Positions 30,301 to 42,099 of a stretch of DNA of 64,000 bases are shown here, piece by piece. Made by a program: the position numbers and the translations under genes. Source of the DNA: Haemaphysalis longicornis. Lineage: Eukaryota; Arthropoda; Arachnida; Ixodida; Ixodidae. Numbering within the stretch: position 1 is the first letter of the stretch; each line of letters starts with the position of its first letter. The stretch is taken from contig CM023449.1 in assembly GCA_013339765.2 (NCBI GenBank), positions 39,588,387-39,652,386 of the forward strand. The letters are read 5' to 3'. The notes under the pieces were generated by a model. It was not told the origin of the DNA, ran no database searches, and saw only the letters and a program-made list of their open reading frames with translations.

Positions 30301-31797
30301 GCGGCCATGAAGACAAAATACACGCTTGGTTCATTAGAAAGACTCGTTTGTCCCGATAACAACGATACCAAGTTTTTCGCAAACATCGAACAAACAATAG
30401 AGATAATAGAGAAAACGTATGAAGCAGTGGGGACTCCCCGGCTACGTTCCGTCGATTTTTCTACGACGTCACAGAATCTTGTTTGTGTGATTCGTGGCAG
30501 CCTACCTAAGCCAGGACTAAGAAGCATGACTGGGCGAATGTAGTGGGGCCTCTAGCTCGGTTAGATCGTGTCATCTGAATGCTAACATGCAGTTAAAACA
30601 CTTGATAATTGTTTTTGCTGGTCTATATTACGTCACTTCTGCCAATGTTGCGTCACGGTAGCGCGAAATTTGAACGTTTATCGACATTTCTTGCGGTTTT
30701 TAAAGACAATAGTCTACCTTGGGCTTCTTAAACCCAGAAATTTTGGTTTGTCTGTATGTCCGTTTGTCTGTCTGTCTGTGTGACTCTATTTAGCAACCCG
30801 GCCAAAGTGAAACGAGATCTGCGCAAACGTCTTATATACACACCGCCAAATCTAAACGCCTGAGTCCGGTGTCAATGTTCATACTTGTCAACATTGTTGA
30901 ACAAGAACAAGAGATTACGCAAAAATGAGACCATGAATTAATATATAAGTGATGCATACACTGTCGCTTTATTAAAATTCATGGACGCTTGGTTTTTGCG
31001 ATATCAAATGAAATTCTAAATCAACTGCAAAAAAATTGTCGCCTGCTGTTGCCCGCTCCACTACAGCTTCCTGGCGGAATTTCAAGACATCAAACCGCAA
31101 CAATAACGAAAGGTTCCACTAGATAGGTTCTACGTTCTGTTTGGAACGCACGTGGAGTAGGGCAACGTGGTTGTATAAACGTTGAAGTAGGGCGCCTCGA
31201 CTCACTCGCGTTTCCACCGTACGGCAGCGCTGGCATCGAGGCACCCAGACCGGAACAGTGGAACGCGGTAAATTAAATTTCAATTGATTAGAGCAAAGAT
31301 TAAGTGTGTTTACCTTGGGAAGAGCGCGACGGAGGAGGAACAGCGTGAGAGGCGAGCGGGAATGCGAAGGGAGGCATTTACTTGGCAAATGTCGGCAAAT
31401 ACTATCGTATTTTGTCGACATTTGCGACGAAAGGAGCAGATGCGCGGCCGATTTTTTTTTAAGGCTAAGCTTTGTATGCCTCGCTGATGGCGTTCCACGT
31501 TGAGCCAAAACGCTTCGCGTGGTAGGAATCGAGCCTGGATTCCTGGCGTTATGAAGCCGATTACTATCCGACTGCGCCATTTCGACACGGTTAAGGAAGT
31601 TTGGATTTTGGACTTTGACTTTGACTTAGGTTGCATGGGAGAAAGATTAGCGCTTTAACCACCTTTCTCCTGGAAAGAGGGATTTGATTCTGTTCTTAGA
31701 AAAAACTTATTTTGCTGCTGGAATGGAACTTAGTGAGCTGCCAAACGCTAGTTCTTTCAAATTCAACAGATCTGTATTTTGTCTTCATGCCCCTTTA
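30301..31797 (+). mobile_element. TTTTGTCTTCAT-ended MITE, copy B, interrupted
   Basis: The left end GGCCATGAAGACAAAATA is inverse to the right end TATTTTGTCTTCATGCCCC. Comparison with copies A and C shows about 1 kb of extra sequence between roughly 30702 and 31698, a later insertion. Confidence 0.7.
30702..31698. mobile_element. insertion inside MITE copy B, with Met-tRNA-like pseudogene
   Basis: Starts near TACCTTGGGCTTCTTAAACC with a GTCT repeat at about 30755-30785. At 31515-31585 the minus strand has box A TGGCGCAGTCGG, CTTCATAAC at the anticodon position (CAT, Met) and box B GGCTCGATTCC, but poor T-stem pairing. This is a tRNA pseudogene or SINE head. The element's class is unknown. 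Confidence 0.5.
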
Positions 31798-31870
31798 CGT
31801 AGAGCTTGCTTTGAAAAAAAAATCACAACCGAGATCCCGTTTGTATAATGCGAATCACACGTACGCGCAG

Positions 31871-32022
31871 GCACTGGCGGCTCGTTCCTGCTGAAACAGA
31901 CTCGCCTGACCGTGCGCGATTTCGACCAAAGCTGCAGCAACATCCTCAGCTTCCAGCCGACCCTGCGCGGAAGCGAGATGGTGTGCGGTACGGATGACGA
32001 GGACTCTTCCGGACCCTGCCAC
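31871..32022 (+). CDS. serine protease, penultimate exon (specificity region)
   Basis: Acceptor ACGCGCAG, donor GTGAGC; 152 nt, phase 1 in and phase 0 out. It encodes GTGGSFLLKQTRLTVRDFDQ, then SCSNILSF and SEMVCGTDDEDSSGPCH. The final CH meets GDSGG of the next exon. By alignment to the usual D-S-C-Q-G-D-S-G block, position 189 (Asp in trypsin) is Gly here and 190 is Pro, so trypsin-like Lys/Arg preference is not expected. That is inference from spacing alone. Confidence 0.9.
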
Positions 32023-32094
32023 GTGAGCCCATCTGCTCTGCTAACGATGTTTCGGCTTAAAGGGGCTGGCTCGCATGTTGCAGTTTGTAGTTAC

Positions 32095-32332
<238 letters not shown>

Positions 32333-32841
32333 TATCTTTAACATGAACTGGTGAAGTAAGCCGTGCTGGCGGAAGGGCTTGCTATGGCATATTGGGATGA
32401 TTAGAGTGACGTAGCTGAGTATAGGACATTCCGGATAATGCAGTGAGAGAGAAAAGAAAAAAAAACGTTGAAAATGAGATTTAAGGAAATGCTAAAAAAA
32501 AATTCAATACAAGATGGTGCAGAGAAAAGGAGAATGCCAAACAAATGTAGATACATTACCACACTAACGAGTTGGAGTCGGTTCTGGGTCACTCGCGCTT
32601 TTTTAAGTATACAGAATTTTTCCCAGTCCGAGTCTGTGTTCGACTGTAGTGTTCGACTGTATCGGTGTTCGACTGCGTTCGACTGTATCGGTGTTCGACT
32701 GTAGTGTTAAGTATCCTTTCCTTCTCTTGTGTTAACTTGTTTGGATACTTCGAAGAGCAGCAGCTTTTTTATGGAAATTCGAGATAATTTGTGGATATCT
32801 CACAGATTCCATCTTTGGCCCCCGTCTTTGCACTCCCGCAG

Positions 32842-33027
32842 GGTGACAGCGGAGGACCCCTCGTCTGCCAGCTCGGCTCGTCTTCCAATTGGACCCTGGT
32901 GGGAATGACAAGCCAGGGAACGCACCTGACCTCAACGCACGCCTTGTGCGGCATGGGCACGGGCACCATATGGAGTTCCATCATCGCCAACCGAGCCTGG
33001 ATAGACGGTGCACTGCGCAGATTCTGA
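32842..33027 (+). CDS. serine protease, last exon with catalytic Ser
   Basis: After the acceptor CACTCCCGCAG the exon starts GDSGGPLVCQLGSSSNWTLV, carrying the catalytic serine, and continues GMTSQGTHLTSTHALC, MGTGTIWSSIIANRAWID and a stop at 33025-33027. The exon is 186 nt including the stop. An identical-length last exon on the minus strand at 62773-62958 encodes 50 of the same 61 residues by my count. The usual trypsin segment SWG is TSQG here. Confidence 0.93.
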   Translation, partial: GDSGGPLVCQLGSSSNWTLVGMTSQGTHLTSTHALCGMGTGTIWSSIIANRAWIDGALRRF

Positions 33028-33139
33028 AGGGCTTTCACCGGGACGCCCGCGTACGGAGCGCCTCGCTCCCAACGGAGGGTTCACGCCGAGTTCGAACTCA
33101 CCGCCAGTAGTGCACTACAGATGTATATATACACACCCT

Positions 33140-33145
33140 ATTAAA
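33140..33145 (+). promoter_or_regulatory. probable poly(A) signal of serine protease
   Basis: ATTAAA lies 113 bases after the stop codon. No AATAAA occurs nearer. Confidence 0.5.
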
Positions 33146-34390
33146 GCGGAACGCTTTCTCTGGTACACAAGGATACGATTTTACGACTCGTTTGGTCGGT
33201 TTCCGTGCAAGCGGCATGAATTTACTTGGAGTGATATGACTCGATATGATTCAGTATAGAAACCTTAACCGATGTTATGGCGCTGATTTTTTTTTTTTTT
33301 TGGGGGGGGGTGTTGTCGCTTTGTTTGTGTCGCGTCTTTGAAGCCGTTTTGAGCTTCCGGTGACGGTACCGTTGCAAGAAAGCCTTTATTATGAACAAAC
33401 AACGAATACAAAATGTATGTGGTGTTACATTGCCAAGGCGTCCCAGAACCAACCTCCGTCATGTAGTGGTAGCGTGGTGAATGAGTGTTTTGCAGAACAG
33501 TTGCCTTCGTTTCGACGAGGCAGAGGCAAAAGCAAAACCTAAATTGTTTATTCCATGGCGAGAAGAGAAGAGCGATGATACAGAATTACGGTGTGCTTAC
33601 AGCATGACAGCAAAACGGGCAGAACAACGCTCTCAGTCGAGCCTGGGATGAGCGCTGACTCGGCTCGACTAAGGGCGAGAATTTGGAGCGACGAGGCGGA
33701 GGGGTGCATGATTATTTTTATTCAGTAAAACGTTACAAAAATAGGCTTTAAAAACTGCTCCCCCTCACCCTTACCCCCTTACTCTTACCCCCTTACCCTC
33801 CCTCCCAATCCCTCCGCCATGCACGCCAAATGTTAGACCTAACGTCTTGTAAATACTGCTGGCACCCTATAGCACCAATATATACCATCTAGTATGGCAG
33901 GGTCTGCAAACCCAATTCGTTACTCCTATAACCAATTATCAAACTCACATACAACGTTACAACTGACTATTGTGTGGACCACGCGTGTCTCCATGCGATG
34001 CTTAGGCATAGTTGGCCAGCACCGCCAACGCGGCCACCACCTTTGGCGGCAAGGGGCTGGCCGAGCCTCACTTGTTCCCGCACGGCACGAGACGCGCCCT
34101 GTGCCGCCGGAAGACGCGCCGGCCTTCCCTAAAAAAAAAATATAGCAGCCTGCTGGCACCTTGCTCTCCCTCTGGAGACCCTTCTCTCCCAAACCAAGCC
34201 GACGTGCGAGGCAGAGTTGCTTTTCATAGGGATTTTCTGCTAAGATCTGAATGCCCCCGGATCGAACTACTTATGTTCCTCAACCCCTAGAAGTGAGTCC
34301 CCCATCACGGGACGGACCGAGTCGGCGGCCACGGGCGGCTTAACGAACTCGCGCAGATATCGCCTTCTGCCCAAGCTCGGGACAGCCGGT
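33146..34390. other. unassigned stretch
   Basis: Holds a T-run and G-run near 33288-33310 and a pyrimidine-rich tract of TTACCCCC-type words at 33760-33810. No gene is supported. Confidence 0.4.
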
Positions 34391-35040
34391 CCAGGGAGTG
34401 TTCTACATTTTTACCGAGCAATAAAGCGTGGTTTGTCGACATGGTCTGCCTCCGAGCGCATCATTGGCATCTTCCGGGGAGTGGATCGAATGCTAAGCGG
34501 CGCCGTCGCGACGCCGCTTCGGGGATTGCGGCTTTGATACTCGTGGTCCAGCTTGGCAGCCGGCATGGGCGTCGGCAGGGTTTTGTCTTGAGGGGGGTAG
34601 ACCCATTGTATTGTAGGAGGAGAGAGAGAAGGCGAGGGGGCGGGGCAATTGTGCTGTGGTGGTTTGGGGGAGGGGGGCACGCGCCCCTTTTGCACCCTAT
34701 TGCCGACGTTAATGATAGCCGGGTAAAGCAGCCCATTTATAGGCGCGCCACCCATACTGTATAGTTTAAACCTCTCCTCCCAGAATAACCCAGTTGACGA
34801 GGCTGGATGGCAAGCGCAGGCCAGAGTATCCCTGGATAGAGAAAAACCCCGACTATGCGGGTGCCCATACATCAGCGCCTAAGGCTTGCCTCAATAAAGT
34901 TTGCTACTCCTAATCCACCGTTTGTGTGTGAGAGAAGGTCACCGCTTTTGCAGCGTCATCCGTGATGGAGAATTTTCTAGACATCGGGGTCAGCCACTCT
35001 TATCTGTATTTGCAAAATACAAACCAAATGGCATCCTGCA
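34391..35040 (+). other. unassigned, likely retroelement-derived
   Basis: Ends CCTCAATAAAGTTTGCTACTCC at about 34888-34910, a wording like LINE 3' ends with a poly(A) signal. The open frames here (up to 153 codons) are rich in Pro and Arg and match nothing I know. Confidence 0.3.
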
Positions 35041-35044
35041 TAAT

Positions 35045-35340
35045 ACCTCGGCAAAGTTTGTTCGGCTCACTCGAACTCACTCAAAAATTTATTTTCGAAT
35101 CACTACTCACTCAAACTCATTGCTGAGCAGCGCTACTGCGCTCACTCAAACTCAAACTCACAGTGAGCGCAAAACTCAGAACTCACTCGGACTCAAAACT
35201 CAAAATGTACTCAAAACTCAAAATGTACTCTAACTTAAAATGGACTCAAAACTCAAAATCTACTCAAACTCAAAATGTACTCAGAACTCAAAATGTACTC
35301 AGAACTCACTCGATCTCAGCCGTACTCAAACTCAAAGAAA
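35045..35340. repeat. ACTCA-type low-complexity repeat
   Basis: Variations on ACTCAAA and ACTCACTC, later AAAATGTACTC units of about 15 bases, fill this region. Confidence 0.85.
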
Positions 35341-35389
35341 GTAAACCGTGTACCGACAGCCGCCACGGTTTCACAGAGGTGGCATTTCA

Positions 35390-36138
35390 AGATAACCTCG
35401 GCGCGGTCGCCTTCATCACTTCAGGTGGTACTCACTACTCCATCACTCAACGCTGCACTTCCCCTAGAATAAGCCGAACTTCTCGCCATCGCTTTTGCCG
35501 CTGCTGACAACACATCTCCCGTCCGCACGACCAATATATACACCGATTCCAAGACAGCATGCTTACACCTGGCTCAGGGTCTCGCCTTCCCCTCCGCACT
35601 GTCCCTCTTCAACAAAGTTAAGGGCCTTTCACGTGCACTTCATCCCTGGTCACGCAGGCGTTGCAGGGAACAAACGCTCGCATCAGCTTGCCCACGAAGC
35701 TCTCCTCCGGGCCCCTGTCGACGCCTGCAGTACAAATCCTTGTCCTCCCCCTCCCCTCTCCACCTTAGCAGACCTTCTATACATCCGTCGCATGTTCCCT
35801 CCCCTCCACTCCGGGCTTACCCGTCGCGAGCAGGTAGTCATTCGCCAGGCACAAACACATTCCCTTCACACACCCGGTCGTCTCCATCTATTCCAACGCA
35901 CGCCAGACACCCCTGTCCCACTCTGTCCGCACTGCCTTATTCCCCTTACCCAGAACCACATTTTTGGCAGTGCCCTTACAACCCTACCCAACCACACAAT
36001 TACACCGCAGAGTGCCCGGCTGCTTGCGGCGAGTCTCCAAGAGCAACGGAAACTGGCGGCCTACATCATCAGGGCCTGCAGCGGCTGCCGGACCGAGGCG
36101 GTTGATCCGTCCCTACCATCTTATGAACAATAAAGTTT
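35390..36138 (+). pseudogene. LINE 3' end: RNase H and C-terminal region (I/Jockey-like)
   Basis: In shifting frames the plus strand encodes an RNase H domain (NIYTDSKTACLHLAQGLAF; then FHVHFIPGHAGVAGN) and the C-terminal region RRMFPPLHSGLTRREQVVIR with VPLCPHC (zinc-type) and EQRKLAAYI. A poly(A)-type signal AATAAAG at about 36129 leads straight into the CATC tail. The RT and endonuclease are missing or lost in degraded sequence to the left. Clade assignment is approximate. Confidence 0.8.
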
Positions 36139-36616
36139 CCATCCATCCATCCATCCATCCATCCATCCATCCATCCATCCATCCATCCATCCATCCATCC
36201 ATCCATCCATCCATCCATCCGTCCCACCCGTCCGTCCGTCCGTCCATCCATCCATCCATCCATCCATCCATCCATCCATCCATCCATCCATCCATCCATC
36301 CACCCGTCCGTCCGTCCGTCCGTCCGTTCGTCCGTTCGTCCGTCCGTCCGTCCGTCCATCCATCCATCCATCCATCCATCCATCCATCCATCCATCCATC
36401 CATCTATCCACCCGTCCGTCCGTCCGTTCGTCGTCCGTCCATCCATCCATCCATCCATCCATCCATCCATCCATCCATCCATCCATCCATCCATCCGTCC
36501 GTCCGTCCGTCCGTCCGTCCGTCCGTCCATCATCCATCCATCCATCTATCCACCCGTCCGTCCGTCCGTCGTCCATCCATCCATCCATCCATCCATCCAT
36601 CCATCCATCCATCCAT

Positions 36617-36650
<34 letters not shown>

Positions 36651-37015
36651 GTCCGTCCGTCCGTCCGTCCATCCATCCATCCATCCATCCATCCATCCAT
36701 CCATCCATCCATCCATCCATCCATCCATCCATCCATCCATCCACCTGTCCGTCCGTCCGTCCGTTCGTCCGTTCGTCCGTCCATCCATCCATCCATCCAT
36801 CCATCCATCCATCCATCCATCCATCCATCCATCTATCCACCCGTCCGTCCGTCCATCCATCCATCCATCCATCCATCCATCCATCCATCCATCCATCCAT
36901 CCATCCATCCGTCCGTCCGTCCGTTCGTCCGTTCGTCCATCCATCCATCCATCCATCCATCCATCCATCCATCCATCCATCCATCCATCCATCCATCCAT
37001 CCATCCCATCCATCC
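36139..37015 (+). repeat. CATC/CGTC tetranucleotide array (LINE tail expansion)
   Basis: About 875 bp of ATCC tetramers interrupted by blocks of GTCC and CACCC-GTCC. The same block order (ATCC run, CACCCGTCCGTCC, GTTCGTCC, ATCC run) returns several times, so there is a higher-order repeat. It begins exactly at the 3' end of the LINE fragment. The long Ile-His-Pro-Ser frames through it are an artefact of the repeat. Confidence 0.95.
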
Positions 37016-37025
37016 GAGTAATGCG

Positions 37026-37114
37026 TTCGAACTTTACGATAGAATTGCTATCATTGTCATCAGGACCAAACTTGTCTTTTGTCTTCATGGCTCCTTTAGA
37101 AATTAATGAGCGCT
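37026..37114 (-). repeat. TTTTGTCTTCAT-ended MITE end fragment, copy D
   Basis: Inverse of the left end of copy C (about 38970-39055): CAGCGCTCATTAAT, GCCATGAAGACA, GACAAGTTTGGTCC, GATAGCAATTC. Confidence 0.75.
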
Positions 37115-38674
37115 GTGATCAAATATTTGTAGACGTGCGTTTGTTGTATTGGTGGTGGGGGTCCTACTAGTAATAGTACTGGTAATGCTACTACAAGTAA
37201 TAGTAGTATTCAACAGCAAAGATTGTTGTTCTGCGTGAGGTGCGATACTCAGGGGGATTGGCCAAAGCGTTGCAAGCCATACTGAACAGCGTGGCTCGGT
37301 TGTGGTATCGATAGCCCCAAGGGAAACACGCGCGTAGAAATGTGAACATAAACACTCAGGTGTCCGAATGTGAATTCATAGCGCACCCTCTTAACTTCTA
37401 GCGACACAAATACACAAAACTCTGACATCCCTCCCCCCTCCCTGCGAGAAAAAAAGAAATTCCGGAATTCCACCTCATCTACCCTGCCGAACCTGTGCCA
37501 CAAATTTCGGCAACATCATTCGAATCCCTTATTACCAGAAGTTGAAACCAAAGCAATGTTCCTTCGAAGCTGCTGCCCGTAAGGCAGCTACTTTAATCCA
37601 AGTTTGGCCGCGAATTGTTCTCCGCGTCAATTCCTGCAGTGGACGCCAATCCGAGAGCACGGCCATACTTTATTTTGGGTGTTTTTTGACATATCAGACC
37701 GGGATGTAGTCAAATATTCTATTCATGCTGGTTGCGACAGCGGTGACTCTTGTGGGGACGCGTCGCCTATTCATCATCATAGTCTTCACCATCAGCATCA
37801 ACAGCGTCGTCATAAAGAGCTTCATCAGAACCGTCAACTTTATTATCAGCAGCAGCAGCAGCAGCAGCCTGCTTCTATCCACTGCCGGACGAAATCCTCT
37901 CTCATAGCCTCTAGCCGGTCCTCTTTGGCCATGCCTTAGCGATAGTACCGGTGCAATGCAGAGCGTTTTTACACGTGTCGATATGCCACGCGCAACCCGT
38001 AAACCGACGTACACTTCATATGAAACTATCCGTATTTACCAAAAGAGCGCATTGGTCCTAGCTAACAAGTACTTTTACAGGAGGAGGACTCAACTGTATT
38101 CAGCCGGTATTTAGGTGCTGATGTCTGGGCACCCGCCTGGTGAGGCATTTCCTCTGGGGCTTGCGCTGGATACGCTGGGAGCAGAGATGGGAGCTGGTCA
38201 GCCGTGCCACAAACTGATCGTATGTGTATTGGGGATTATGGTAGATTCGCTTCAGGAAAGGTGTGGGTGGGGGGCTGCGTATTGTGCAGTAAAAAGATCA
38301 CGGGTCTTGGAAAAAAAAATAGCATTGCTATATGTGGCTCTAACACGGGCTGCTCAAGCCTAATCCCTTGCATCTATACCTAGGCTACTGAGGCCGAAAA
38401 TCGGGAATATTTTGGAAGCTACTCTGGAGAACCGAAAGAGTGTTCCAGGCGACCGAGTAGAGGGCATTGGGAGCGTACCGGGACTCTCCAGTTGCAGCAC
38501 CCCAAAAGTGCTTGCCAGAATGGATGCAAGGAGGGCTGCCCTGCCAAGCACATCTCCACAGGACCAACTCAACCTGCTGGGAGCATTCGCAACTACTGCC
38601 TTGGACCTATAGGGTTTCAAGTACGAATACCGCCCTGTGCTATCCCCTATAGCCCCTTTCTCATCTTCCTTTCC
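37115..38674. other. unassigned stretch
   Basis: Contains a short AGC/CAG repeat at about 37847-37868 and TACTAGTAATAGT-like words at 37165-37210. No coding region is recognised. Confidence 0.4.
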
Positions 38675-38760
38675 TCAATAGTTCTTTCAGTCGGTCGGTC
38701 GGGTTTGACCGACTGAAAGAACTTTATTGAAGGAACAACAAGACTGAAAGAACAATACCC
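38675..38760. repeat. short hairpin with third partial copy
   Basis: GTTCTTTCAGTCGGTC (38681-38696) is a perfect inverse of GACCGACTGAAAGAAC (38707-38722), with a 10-base loop. The stem extends through TCAATA/TATTGA with a bulge, and GACTGAAAGAAC recurs at 38742. Confidence 0.8.
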
Positions 38761-38979
38761 ACACCTTTTCAAAAACCGAAGCTCCCATATTCCGACGGCT
38801 GCAAACAAACTCCTACCCCCGCAATACCACGCTCCTTGCAACGTGCCCCACACCCTGCACGCCACCTCTTAATAAGACTAATACTATTAAAGTAGTAGTA
38901 CCATTGCTGCTCTTCCCCCACCGCCACTACAACAAATACACATCTACAAATTTTTAGGGCAGCGCTCATTAATCTCTAA

Positions 38980-39800
38980 ATGAGCCATGAAGACAATAGA
39001 CAAGTTTGGTCCCGGTGACAGTGATAGCAATTCCATCGTAAACTTCGAACGAATTGCCGAGATATTAGCGGGAAACGAATGAAGCGGTGGCCCCTACCCA
39101 GCCGCTCCCCGGCGATTTTCCTGTGACGTCACAGAATCTTCCCTGCGCGACTGGCGGCCGCCGGTTTATAAGCCACCGCAAAAAGGCCTCTAGCTCCGTT
39201 TGATCGAATCACTTGAAGGCAAATGTGCAGTTAACCATGTGCAGCTTTCCCGCTCATGCCAGTCCTTTCTACAGCGATTACTTTGCAGTTATTTAGCGTA
39301 ATTGAAACTTATTTTGCGCTGCTAATATTGGGGGTGAAAACGTGCTGTGCGTACAGTTTCAAGTCTTGCACGCTTTGCGGCTAGGTTCCTGAGCCATGGA
39401 AACTATCCCATAGAAATGTATGGGGAGTAAGATTTGACAGCCAACTGCACATAAAATATTCAGAATCCTGGTATATTCTTCTAGTGTTTTCATCTCCACG
39501 TTGACTTCTTGCTTTGTGCCAAATATCACTTTCCTGAAGCGGTTTCCCTAGGTTCCTGAGAGGTCAGAATTTTGAGCAAGAAAGCTGGGTATGACTGACC
39601 AAAATGTTTTATTCGTGGCCTATACTGCGTCACTCCTGCTCGTATTACGTCCACGTGGTGCGAATATTGAAAGTTTTTTAATATTTAGTGCGTTTTTCCG
39701 GCGTCTTTCGTGGCTGTATTGGAGCTGAGTGAGTTGCCAGTGGCTTGTTTAGATTTCCCACCGAAACAAAGTTGTGATTTGTTTTCATAACTTCTTTAAA
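38980..39800 (+). mobile_element. TTTTGTCTTCAT-ended MITE family, copy C
   Basis: Runs from GAGCCATGAAGACAATAG to TTGTTTTCATAAC. It shares TGTGACGTCACAGAATCTT, GCCTCTAGCTCCGTTTGATCG and GGAGCTGAGTGAGTTGCC with copies A and B. It is longer than A, with extra sequence at about 39260-39590. Confidence 0.7.
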
Positions 39801-41268
39801 AGGGTACAGAGACGCGTTTTAACGCCAGTCCCGATTCACCAACCGGCTCGCGGATGGGCTTCGAGCGTAGAAGACGAGGTCGAAACGACGATCGCGAGGG
39901 TTCAGCGCGAGCCACGTGGTTCCTCGGCAGCAGCGGTGGTGGCGGCGGCGGTGACCGGGGCCTTCCGTCGTTCGTATCGGACCAACATCGAGCCCTGAGG
40001 ACGCAGGGGCCGCAGCCGCTGGCCGTTCAATGAGTCCCCGCGTCCCCTAGGCCCCCTCAGGGATCGGAACCCCGCAAAATTTCCCGACTGCAAGAGTGAG
40101 TGCCTCTTATCCTGCGTTCCTCTCGGGGCCTTGTCAAATTGAACGGGGTGCAAAACAGCTTTCGCTATAGGTCCATCATCATTCCCGATAACGCCGTCGC
40201 CAGGCAAATTCGCCAAGGATCCCAACGGCTCCCGAGGTTTTTTTTTTTTTTTTTTTTTCTCGGGATAGTCGCCGTTCCTAAGAGTGTTCTGTTCACCGCC
40301 CTTACCTCGCACTCTCCGCTTCTGTCAGCCTCCTGGAAGACAATGAGAGTTCGTGGTCAGCGCGCTTGGTCACACCGCTGCGGGAGGATAATTCCTGGCC
40401 CAGCAGCGTTGCGTTCACACCAGGTCTTTGTGGGACTGCATCAGCGTAGAAGTCGTCTATATTGCTACGGGAGGGAAGAAGTGGGCACTGTTCAGAGCAG
40501 GGTCGGTGCTGTTAGACATACTAGACGGCGGAATTCTACGCCCGCTGCGGAGACCTGTGGGTGATGGTAGAAGCACGCGCCTTGTTGTGTCGCTGGTGTC
40601 GTTTACCTTCCTCGTCCCTGTGCCTGTTTGCGCTTAAATTTAACTCATGCGTGTTGTATACTTTGTAATATATTTTACTCCCCTGCTTCTGCCTATTAAC
40701 AATATTAATCATCTCAAAAACTTGCCGGTGTAGACGAAGGAGTAGTTTGCACTATACTTTCGAAAACATTTATCTGTGTCTCTAACACGCGAACCGCAGT
40801 TAGGTTAGCGCTAATACCTCCGGCGAAGTGGAGAACGCGTGCAAGCTTATAGGGTGTATGGACCGCGCCGCAGTGCTACCTGCGAGGCGGCGATGACGCC
40901 ATACCTGCGGCTGCACTCTGCCGCGCGGGCAGCGCGTTTGCCGACGCGAAACGTGGTTTGCGGCGTGGTTTTGGCAAGAACGTTCGAACGGTCTTTTTCA
41001 GTGTGATTCGTGGGTTTCAAAAAGGTTTTGTTGTAACGAGTAGTCAGCATTTTTTCTGCTGCAAAATTCCGGATGCTCTGTTGACGTCTCCTACAACGGC
41101 AGACCCGAGGTAGGCCGAACGACGAACGCAAGGGCGCCGGGTATTCTTTTTTTCTTTTGCTGTTTCGAAGCGAAGGCTAGGGCAGTGCTTGAAAACGGTC
41201 CGACTTCGCGCGACGAATGCAACTTTCCAACGGTTTGACAGGTGCGGCCAGCGGCTTGCATAACCCGG
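39801..41268. other. unassigned GC-rich region with T-run
   Basis: GC-rich from 39830 to 40235, then a T-run of about 20 at 40239-40259. Short open frames on both strands are rich in Arg, Gly and Ala and are not recognised. It may hold promoter-like or exon sequence that I cannot prove. Confidence 0.3.
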
Positions 41269-42099
41269 TCAGTTTCTGCAATTTCGCGCTATCTCGGTGT
41301 CATGCCCGTGCGCGGAGTTCCTTATTTCCTGCGTTGCTTCAAATGACCGCAGCTTGAGTTGAGAATATTTGATGTGGTGTTGGCGTGTGAGACGAGGCGC
41401 TGCTTTTACCGTGCCACCCGGGCATGTTGCGCGCTTGTTGAAGAGTACGAGAGGTGAGGTGATCTGGTGACAGTGTTCTGATCCGTTGAACGCACAAAGG
41501 TCGTCCATGTGAGCTCCTAATGAAGCTGAACAATTACGCACAGGGTCTGGAAGGAAATGATCGCGAGATAAGTACGTTGTAGAATTTCGCATGGTGGCGA
41601 TGACAAAGATTCCACCGATATGATTTTTCAAGTGTTTTCCTTTCGGTGCAGACGAAGTGGAGATTAGAAGCAGAATAAGTTTACGAAACACGCTTTGGCT
41701 ACTTCGAAAGCAGCGCAGAGAAAGTGGACAGTGTTCTAGTTTGTCACTGCACACGTCTTCGTCTATGCGCAAGCTTTTGAAGTATTCAGTGTACCCAGCG
41801 TCAAGCTTTAGTGTGTTATCACGCACACGCTTGGTCATTAGAGAAAAGTCGAAGGCGACGAGAATTGGACTCCCGCAATTACCTTGGAAGTGACTTGCAT
41901 GTACGCGTGTTTTCACCGCCTCAACACCCGAACTAGTCCATGTTGAGGCTGGGCGCCCCAGTTTGGTTAGTCTCATCCATAAAATACACCGGCTACCTAA
42001 ATTTGCGAACATTTTAAGCGCTTTATGTCGTCGTGCGGCCTTCCTCAGATCTACGGTTGTAGAAGTCCAGCGCAGTCCGGAATTTCGAAACGAAAACAA
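41269..42099 (-). CDS. uncharacterised 276-codon open frame
   Basis: The longest unexplained frame in the window outside known elements. Its first codon in the open stretch is TTG; a later ATG would be needed as start, or it is an internal exon or relic. The sequence is rich in Ser, Arg and Leu with scattered Cys (for example DEDVCSDKLEHCPLSLRC) and shows no domain or signal peptide I can name. It could be a decayed transposase or a chance frame. Confidence 0.2.
   Translation of the reverse strand: MFSFRNSGLRWTSTTVDLRKAARRHKALKMFANLGSRCILWMRLTKLGRPASTWTSSGVEAVKTRVHASHFQGNCGSPILVAFDFSLMTKRVRDNTLKLDAGYTEYFKSLRIDEDVCSDKLEHCPLSLRCFRSSQSVFRKLILLLISTSSAPKGKHLKNHIGGIFVIATMRNSTTYLSRDHFLPDPVRNCSASLGAHMDDLCAFNGSEHCHQITSPLVLFNKRATCPGGTVKAAPRLTRQHHIKYSQLKLRSFEATQEIRNSAHGHDTEIARNCRN

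Larger units (their letters stand above)
28579..31870 (+). other. intron of serine protease, filled with repeats
   Basis: Contains the TA-flanked element at 29627-30121, the MITE at 30301-31797 with a further insertion, and tRNA-like words near 29070-29150 (GGGTTCCAATC as box B). Bases 28640-29060 hold A-runs and nothing else I can name. Confidence 0.75.

Noticed and set aside
35964..37106. 380-codon frame of Ile-His-Pro-Ser repeats and its minus-strand partner
   Set aside because: It is the translation of a CATC/CGTC tetranucleotide array; open in many frames only because the repeat lacks stops.
39830..40260. rRNA-like GC-rich block ending in a T-run
   Set aside because: No run of conserved rRNA sequence could be matched, and the T-run alone does not support a Pol III gene.
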